A stretch of 64,000 nt of DNA from Favolaschia claudopus (Eukaryota > Basidiomycota > Agaricomycetes > Agaricales > Mycenaceae): NCBI GenBank assembly GCA_037176885.1, contig JAWWNJ010000029.1, forward strand, positions 1,922,001 to 1,986,000, read 5' to 3'. The notes below the pieces were generated by a model. It ran no database searches. It was not told the origin of the DNA and was given only the letters and a program-made list of their open reading frames with translations. Shown here in pieces: positions 56,609 to 64,000 of the stretch (positions are counted from its first letter, which is position 1; each line of letters starts with the position of its first letter). Position numbers and translations under genes: made by a program.

Positions 56609-57660
56609 TGTCCGAAACCTAAGGGAGGTAAGCAAAAATAGCAGCCGAGATTCGGGGAACTTGCGAGCGACGCATCCATTGCTATGCAGAGGAATTCTAT
56701 TACAAAACGTGGCCTTGACGCCAGTGATGATGCGTCACAGCTTGGACATTGGATCGCAGAGCTGCAGGATTTGCGCTAATCAGAGTTTCTATTCAAGAAA
56801 AACTCGAGCCCTACCATTCTAATGTTTTGCATATTACTCCCTGGTGAAGAGGCCGAGGCTAAAGCACCAACGAGGCGACTTTCGATTATTTCCTCTAGAC
56901 AACATTTGCTCCGCAGACGCAAATCATTCGCCTCGTGATTGTCGATCGGGGACTGGTTTGAATGCGCGACGCCAATCCTCATTGCGGAAACTCTGGTTCT
57001 TCGGGCGGCGTTTGAATCTCATAGGCTCAGGATGGAAAGATATTCCGCACCAAGAATATTCGCGTATATGCGAGCCCGCAATCGTTGACGACTTGACGAT
57101 ATATGAGTCGATATGAGTCCAATGGTGTGAATGCATAGAATGAGAATGACCTTGGAATGACCTCAGAGTCGGAGCATCTGAATGCCCGGGGTTAGCCAGT
57201 GGCCCAGTGCACATTGAGGACTGCAAATTCGATTTCTGACAGCTGGAGTCCTGGCATTTGAGCACTAACTAGTCGCAAAGAAATCTTGAGAGCAATTGCT
57301 CTCCGAAAGTAGAGCTGCTGGAATAGCGCGTCATCGTTGCTGCGAGAAGATCTGTACCCGCTTTTTGCCCGGTTGGCCGACACTGATCCGTTGATGTGTA
57401 AAGGTTTTGGCTCATTTGTTCCGAAGTTTCCCCTTGCAATATTTATTCATTGAGCCGCAAATCTCAGGGGATCCGAATCAGGGGGACCCACCGGAAATCC
57501 CATAGAATTCAGCGACTATTCAGCGTCGGCGCGAGAGAAAGATCAGGTGTGCGTCATCGAAACCCGACAATGCCGATGTCCCAATTTGGGCATCACAACG
57601 AGACCGACAGCCATTCTGCCAACTGTCCCATGAGACTCCCGTGGGACAGGTAGCATGGGA
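56609..57660. other. Intergenic stretch
   Basis: No supported gene on either strand. The repeated word gggggacccaccgg occurs at 57481-57494. Confidence 0.4.
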
Positions 57661-57667
57661 AAGCACC

Positions 57668-58310
57668 CGCAGGTAGCTTGAACCCGCTACCTATAGGTAT
57701 TCCCGTTGACACCCCGCAGGTACTAAGGGATGCAACCCGTGGGTTCTCTGGTGAACGCCTGTAGGTGCACTCAAGGATGATTCCTGTAGGTTTTCTGGCC
57801 CCTTCCCGTGGGTTACGTCGACCAAATCACCTAGATCTCTGCGCTAGTTGCCTGTAGGGTGTGTTCCAAGTCTCCTGGATGTCGTTACACAAAGGAACAC
57901 CTGTAGGTGCACTCCAGCACGATTCCTTTAGGTTTTCTGGCCCACTTCCTGTGGGTTACACCGGCCAGGTCACCTAGATTTGTTTGCCAGTTGCCTGTAG
58001 GATGTATTCCAAGCTTCCTGGAGGTCGTTACACAAATGTGCATACCTATAGGTGCAAATTCCGGTTACCTCTAGGCGACTTTCCTTGTATTTGCCTGCCG
58101 GCTACTAGCCTATCTACCCGTAGGTCGCTCATTTTATCTGCAGGTCGCTTTCTATCACCTCTTGCAAGCTACCGCGTCACAACACCTCTGGGTAGTGTAT
58201 GTGTCTACCTGCAGGTTGCCTGGATGAGACCTGCAGGTCATATTCTGCCCCTCGCAGGTGTTCCCGCTCAATCAGACACCTATAGAATCTCAAGCTACCT
58301 GTAGGTGTAT
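57668..58310. repeat. Array of palindromic cctgtagg/cctgcagg words with a 142-bp tandem unit
   Basis: About sixteen copies of the near-palindrome acctRYaggt occur in 640 bp. A 142-bp unit containing four of them is duplicated in tandem (57758-57899 and 57900-~58041, roughly 85% alike by eye). The ends of the region are diffuse. Non-coding. It lies between the S53 gene 4 promoter region and the GRF gene. Confidence 0.75.
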
Positions 58311-58829
58311 ATGAACAGCTTCCACTCCTGATGGACAGTCTAGTGCGCCTAGCTTTTGACCTCTTCAACGCTGCCCAGCGATTTGGCCCAGAGTTTGGCC
58401 GGCCGAAGCATAGGTGCAGTCTACTCATTCAAAATTATGTCGCTTCTACTATTTATTCTACTACTCTCAGTGCAACTCGACACATTCTAGTTTTGCTGTT
58501 CTTGCGATCCGGAGATTCACAGGCTTAAATGTGGCGGTGTCTTCAATGAATCTGCATTGGCAACGTAGCGTGGTACATTATCAGGCTCATGTACTCTTAA
58601 TCTTACATCCTGCAATTGGCGCCACTTTCGAAAGGTGCTAATATTATCTTGATACTTTGTCACTGTCACATTGTCACGAGCTCTTCTCGACATTCTCGCT
58701 TCGACCGGTAGGTGCCTTTTCTCTGGTTCACTGCAGTTGATTCATAGTAACGCAGGGAGCAAGTAACAACTCTACAGCCGTTATGACCACAACAATTACA
58801 AACTACTCTCTCATTTCTCCGTCACCAGC

Positions 58830-60038
58830 ATGGATCCTGAACCTCCCCCTCCGAGACCAGGAACTTTGTGCCCCACTTGCAAGCGGGGAACTATTCTCTT
58901 CGCGCTTAAATGCACTGGCAGAAACAACATCAACAACAAAGGAACCTATTTTATCAAGGTTCGCAGATGCGCTTCTTTTCTTCGTTTTTTTCGTGTCAAG
59001 TCGAAGCTTCTCACAGTGTTCGCGCAACTATAACGAAAAAGACTCACCTCACTGGCTGACATCTCAGGCTGCAGAAAACAAGTGCTCGGCATTTTGGTGG
59101 CTTGCCAATACGACGGGGTATCTCAAGGTACGCAGTTCTGTATATATTGAATCCCTCTTACCGTTGACCTCGTTTCCAGCCACCCCAGCCCATGCCTTGC
59201 TCCTGTCGAGGACGCGGCATGCGCAATGCTTCCTGCACGCACTGGCTCTGCAGTACATGTTGTATTGAGCAGGCTCATCAGGTAGACCACACATGCGCTC
59301 TCAAGGCACATCGTGATGCCTTTACACGTACTACCCAAGGTACAGTGAATGTATCTCCCCCTGAGCTCCGACCTGAAATGCCCCGCAGATCTTCTGCCAA
59401 TATTCTCCCCCCCAACACCCATTCCCGGTGTCAGCCCAAGTACATTGAGTCATTATCGGTCGAATGGTGTGTGCTGAAATTCTTCCCCGACGTCAAGCTT
59501 ACATGAGACAGCAGATCCGTCACCGTCTCATACCCAACTACATTTCCTGCCACCGCAAACACCAACCTCAGTGGTGAAACGGCTCGACTTCTCTACCGTT
59601 TCGAATTCAGTACCTGCTACACCCCTGCCAGGTCCTTCACCGATTTACTTCCCGATCCATGGAGGCAATGTATCCTCATATTTTCAACAAGCTCTGCCTA
59701 CTGGTTTCATCGAGCAGTCTCTATCTCAGAGTGCTACTGCGTCTGCTTCTAAAACTCGTACACAGTATACTCAAGCTACCAACCATCAGATTCGCGTTGG
59801 CTGGTGCAAGGTCTGTCTGCTTTATCTCTTCTACACCGTACATTGAATAAGTTCCTCTCAGGATGTTGACGGCCCACCCCATATTGTTGCTTTTTTGCAA
59901 AATGTACAGGCCGTAGCCAGGAATCGTTTGCAAAATAACCCCAGGACTTGGGTTTGCAGCTGTTTTCATCAAAAGCTGCCCCCGGCGAGCCCGGCACATA
60001 CCCTGCCGGGCTGTCAAGCCTCTCGGCGCCACTTATGA
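58830..60038 (+). CDS. GRF-type zinc finger plus cysteine-cluster protein, probably truncated
   Basis: Five exons, 58830-58958, 59068-59127, 59180-59339, 59512-59810, 59862-60038, give 825 nt and 274 residues. Residues ~11-63 form a GRF zinc finger (CPTCKRGTILFALKC, NNKGTYFIK, ENKCSAFWWL), a nucleic-acid-binding fold seen in topoisomerase and nuclease partners. Residues ~70-105 form a second cluster, CSCRGRGMRNASC and CSTCC..H..C, of a type common in agaricomycete proteins of unknown function. A Ser/Thr/Pro-rich middle precedes RVGWCKDVDGPP, after which family resemblance ends. The last ~45 codons look like non-coding sequence, and the gene stops 260 bp from the converging KDZ transposase. 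Likely nuclear. It may be truncated by the transposon or be a transposon companion. Confidence 0.6.
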
Positions 60039-60132
60039 TCGATGTACAATCATGCCGAGCCATTCCGCGGCAGGAAAGCTGTCCCGCGATCAAAATGTGG
60101 TTGAATCAGCAGATCAAATCAATTTATCAAAC

Positions 60133-60235
60133 CCCAATGACAGCAAGCGCTTAAGGCGTCTAAGTAAAATAAGATCATAGCAAGCGCCTAGGGCGCCTAA
60201 GTCCAAATGAAGATAATATTACATAAATGAGCGCT
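60133..60235. repeat. Subterminal-type repeats next to the KDZ gene
   Basis: Two copies of agcaagcgc(c/t)taaggcg-ctaagt (60142-60163 and 60179-60200) and a third partial gagcgctaggcgg at 60229. Short, GC-rich, 3' of the transposase: placed and built like transposase-binding subterminal repeats. Confidence 0.5.
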
Positions 60236-60299
60236 AGGCGGCGCGAAAGCGTCGGTACCGCCCGCCCATAACACCGCCGCCCACTTCCCGACCGCCGCA

Positions 60300-63200
60300 T
60301 TATTCCCCTTCGTCCTCCCCGCCCAAAAAAAACTCTTCGTCGCTGTTGAGAGCAGCACCGGCGTCCTCCTCGCCACTCCCAGCGCCCTCGTCGTCCGTTT
60401 CATCGCCCTCGTCGCTCGGGGCAGCGCGCGCGCGTTTGCGGCCACGCCCGTTGTGAATCTCGGTCATGGATACCTTCACACGGCTGGCCAATGTGCGGAA
60501 CATCGCCGCTTGTTTCAAAGCGTACGCGATGGCACCTTGGGCAAACGCCACGTCAACGGCGCCGACGGGTACCTCTTTCGCCCGAATTTCCCACTGCCGG
60601 GCCTCATGCTCACAGGAAACGAGCACGCGGCGGTACTCTTCCTCCAGCAGCTCCACCTCCTCCTGCCACCGTCGGGCGCGAGCGCGAGCTTTCGTCCACT
60701 CGATGCGGAGGGCATCCTCCAGTTCAGCGTCGGTCCCCGCCGTTCCCGCGCTTTGCCAAATCCAGGACACCTCCCGCCGATTCTCGGCAGAATTGGTGAC
60801 CATCTCAACGTCGTCCGGAGAGCGCTCAACATCGCCGCCGACATCCTCCCCTCCCTCCTCCTCCTCGTCGGTGACATACTCCCCCTCCCGCCTCAACTGT
60901 TCCAGCTTCTCCCTGCGTCGCGACGCCTGCCGCCCCCGCACCGCCTGGCGCTTAGTAAGTTCCTCCGGATCCTCCATGGTCCGCACATCCTCCCGCCGCA
61001 ACTTCCGCCATCCCGCGTTTCCTCCGTTCAGCTCGCGCAGAGCGTCCCACGCCGCCTGGTACTTTTCGGAGTGCAGGAGGATCTTGCTCTCGTTCCGCGC
61101 GACCAGGTTCCGGGCGCGTGTGTTGGCGCCCTGATTGCGGACGTGAAGCTCTTTGTAAGTGAAGAATCTACTTTTGATGTGCAACTGATTGCGCAGACGC
61201 ATCAGCGCCTCCGAACACTGTGCATCCCGAGCCATATTCTCCACGACCTGTACGCCGGCCATACACCCTGCATCCCGCTCTGCCGGGGCAAGAGCGGAGG
61301 GCAGCATGAGAGGTGTCTGCTCGGGGACTTCGTCAGGGCTGGCGTCTCGCCGTGCAAGCGCCTGTAGAGCCCCCGGTGTGTAGGTCGCCTGCAGTTTGCG
61401 GAAGCGAGCGATTCCGCGGGTGAGCTTCCTGCGCATGCCGATGATGTCGATTTGCTGAGCGGTTGTTCCAGCCTTCTTCAACTGAATCTGCGCGCGAATC
61501 CTACGCCTGAAAACCATCCCCTGAGATGAGTAGCTAGTGATTGCAGTGCGTGCACGTACTGCTGATCTTCGAGATCCAAACCCTCGAAGATAAACGCGCT
61601 GGGGCTGACATCGTGCAGCGCCAGCACACCCCTCTGAAGTGACGCCGATTCCTCCTCTGCTAGTCGGAGCCGTACGTCCGCCTCTTTCAACGCTGACCAT
61701 GACATTAGAGATAGCGCGAACTCAGAACAAAAGGTACTCACAGGCCGTGGTGATCTCATAGGGATTTCTTTGCTTTGGGTCCTTCTCGTAGTCCGAGACC
61801 AGCTTCTCCCAGGCGGGAACACGCTCCGCTTGCTCGTTGGAAAATACCGTGAAGGATTCCTGTTGAACATCGCGCTCCAGCCTCGCCTTGTCGAGACGCT
61901 TGCGGAGAAGAGCCCCTGAATTCCACCAGTTAAAAGACATTGCAGGGACTGAGCATTCAAAACATACCCATGTGAATGAACTTGCTCCAGTTCCAGAAGG
62001 CGAAGTGGTCGTCGAGAACGTCTGCTCGAGAACCGGGTCCCATCTCGCGGGTGCTTGAGGCAACGCCGCCGAGGTTAGCCCACGGGCGCTCAATCCCTTC
62101 GCCATCCGTTTGACCTGCGCCCGCAAGAAAGTTGAGGGAGAATAGAAGTTGGCAGGCCAACGTGTGGGCGTGGATGTGGAGTTTGGGGATAACGAACGCG
62201 TATATCGCCAAGACAATGTGGAGGCGGACAAGAGGGGGGAGTTCGCGGAGACGTTGCTGCAGGTTTTTGAACCATTGGCAGACAATATCGTACGATATCA
62301 CCTTCCGCAACCGCTCGTGTATCCAGCGTAGAATACACGCCGCAATGTAATCCATATTTGAATATCTAGATGCCATCCATCAACGACAATCAACAAATTA
62401 GCAAAGGAAACGTACCTCTCGCCCTTCTGGAGATCCCCAACACCCGTCGGTTGCACGAACTCGTGTCGCGCGCACACCCCCATCCCCACCCCCGTCACGC
62501 TATACCCGCGAGAGAACTTGGTATTTGCGTAATCCAATGCGGCCAAACCACTGCAGGTGCTCATCTGGAGCAGCAGTGAGTAACCTTCAAACGCTCAATG
62601 GATTGTTCCTTACCTCGTCCTGCTTAGTGACGGAGAGAAGAAACTTGCGATACGGTTCCGGCTCCAGAAAGTATGACCACCCCGTACCAAGGCCAGGATC
62701 TCGCAAGGCGCTGGAGATCAGGCGTCGCTTTAGACGGAAACATGCGTCGAGGGCGAGGAAGAAGATATAAAGAAATCTATCCCGATAGTTAGTAAAGTGC
62801 AAGGCTAACGAAACGAATAGAAACCCACCTCTTTTCTGGAGGGGCCGACTCCCAATCATCGGGGAGGTTGACACCGGGGCGAGGGCAGGCGGGGCATCGA
62901 ATCGCAAGCTCTCCCGCGGACGTCGCGAGGACGCCGCCCACCGCATGCCCCCGCCCGCCTCGTTTGAGCATCATGAGGTGGCGGAAGACCCGCGTCATCC
63001 TCAAGAACTCAACGTACCGCTTCACCAGCAAATCCCCCGCACCATCCGTCAGCCGCTCCAATGCCGTGTAGTAATCGTACATGGTCGTCTTGGCTTGGAG
63101 GGTCAAGGTCTGGAAGTGATCGAGGAGGCGGAAAGTGGCGGCTGAGCGGGGAGTGTCGTGAGTTGCAGGGAACCAACGCCGTCGAAGAAGTTGTGTGCGG

Positions 63201-64000
63201 TGAGGGCCCATGTCCGCCTCGAGCTCGCAAGCACAGAAATCCACGGCAACCTCGTGGAGACCGGTGATGTCCAAAACGACGAAGTTTTGGTGACCAGCGC
63301 GCGGGCGAGAGCAGCCCGCGTGTCCGAATTGGATGCGAAGCCCTAAAGCTTTCAAAGAGGAACGTTTGAAGAAACGCCCATCCCAAACCTTTGAACGGTG
63401 GCGTCATTGAGTGGGCAAGGCCGAGAGAAGACGAGCATACCTCTATCCGGTGAAGTGGATGGCAAGCATGGGCCGCCTTACAGCACCCAGCACAATAGAG
63501 TGCGTCGTCGTGGCAGTCGAGGCATCGGACGGTGGGAATCGCCGTTTTGCAACCCGGGCAAGACTCCTCGGAAGCGTCACCGCAGCCATCGAGGCGCAGG
63601 AACTCCTGGAGATATTCGTCACGCAAGGGCCTGAACTCATACAAAGCTTTGTCCTATACTGGATTGTTAGAAATTCCATAGCAAAACTCTGACGCAACGC
63701 ACCGATGGTTTAAAAACCTTTGGTTTCTTTACAGGCGCGGGGGTAGGGGGAGAAAAGTAATCGCGTAAATCCATATCATAAAGCTCAGCGCTACCGCTTT
63801 CGACCGGTTGTGAGTTGCTGACAGGATTGTTCTGAGCCAAATTTTGGGTACGAGCCCGTTTAACCGGAGATGATGGAGGAACAGCGAAAACCTCCGCATG
63901 TACGCGACGTCCATCCGCTGATGGTCGCTCGACTGTCGCATCCACCGGATGATTTATTGGAACCGTCGCAAAGTCGGAGACATCTTGATTGAAGACGTAT
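60300..64000 (-). CDS. KDZ-superfamily transposase with CxC2 cysteine cluster, 5' end outside the window
   Basis: Reads from the right edge to the stop at 60302-60300 in about nine or ten exons; every junction I checked keeps frame. N-terminus (partial) is Pro/Ser-rich with KPKVFKPS. Next comes the CxC2-like cluster (CPGC, VRCLDCHDDALYCAGCC, HPLHRIEVWDGRFF), then SLKALGLRIQFGH and LDITGLHEV. The RNase H-fold core holds KRFLYIFFLALDACFRLKRR, MSTCSGLAALDYANTKFSRGY, SNMDYI, VISYDIVCQW, KLHIHAHTLAC and GEGIERPWANLG with catalytic acids. The long C-terminal coiled-coil and acidic tail end EEFFLGGEDEGE. KDZ elements move by cut-and-paste with 8-bp target duplications. No stop or frameshift found, so possibly active. 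Confidence 0.93.

Noticed and set aside
60453..61367. 304-codon plus-strand frame opposite the KDZ transposase tail
   Set aside because: Antisense shadow of the long, charged C-terminal exon of the transposase; no motif of its own.

Overview
The window is nuclear DNA of an agaricomycete fungus, most likely a gilled mushroom of the Mycena/marasmioid type (inference). The evidence is: genes cut by many short GT-AG introns, including an 18-bp exon; the basidiomycete F-box signature DAYKYPV..LPNEI; TATA boxes 40-70 bp upstream of secreted-enzyme genes; a KDZ-superfamily transposase with a CxC2 cysteine cluster; and heavy loading with small non-autonomous DNA transposons. Splice sites below were read by eye. 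Each spliced model was checked by exon phase and total length divisible by three.

Layout. 0.3-1.7 kb: secreted Egh16-like protein (minus). 2.9-3.6 kb: GC-rich tandem repeats flanked by hairpins. 5.4-7.0 kb: F-box gene interrupted in frame by 486 bp carrying telomere-like repeats. 7.7-8.2 kb: MITE flanked by TA. 9.2-12.3 kb: ten-exon NCS1 purine/cytosine permease. 12.9-18.2 kb: one F-box gene split in two by a 4.03-kb element with an 8-bp target duplication; the element holds a small spliced gene. 18.4-19.1 kb: MITE. 20.3-22.0 and 25.9-27.5 kb: two intact, intronless paralogous F-box genes in opposite orientations. 28.1-29.1 kb: GNAT acetyltransferase. 30.3-32.1 kb: GH71 alpha-1,3-glucanase. 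32.5-34.8 kb: divergent pair of small secreted protein paralogues. 37.2-46.7 kb: three tandem S53 peptidase genes plus a two-exon relic of another. The third gene is broken by a 538-bp MITE with a 10-bp target duplication. 47.9 kb: small secreted protein gene with an apparent frameshift. 49.4-51.0 kb: GH54 arabinofuranosidase with CBM42. 54.4-56.6 kb: fourth S53 gene (minus). 57.7-58.3 kb: field of palindromic CCTGTAGG repeats. 58.8-60.0 kb: GRF zinc-finger gene. 60.3-64.0 kb: KDZ transposase running off the right edge.

Function. The middle and right of the window are a secretome neighbourhood: acid prolyl/tripeptidyl peptidases (S53), an alpha-1,3-glucanase, an arabinofuranosidase and small secreted proteins. 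They fit external digestion of fungal wall, plant hemicellulose and protein, and they have expanded by local duplication. The F-box genes belong to a large, fast-turning-over basidiomycete family. The clearest story is transposition caught in the act: three genes become full-length open frames when an insertion and one copy of its target duplication are set aside. Several stretches (22.6-25.9, 34.8-36.3 and 51.0-54.4 kb) look partly coding, but I could not build a gene model for them.
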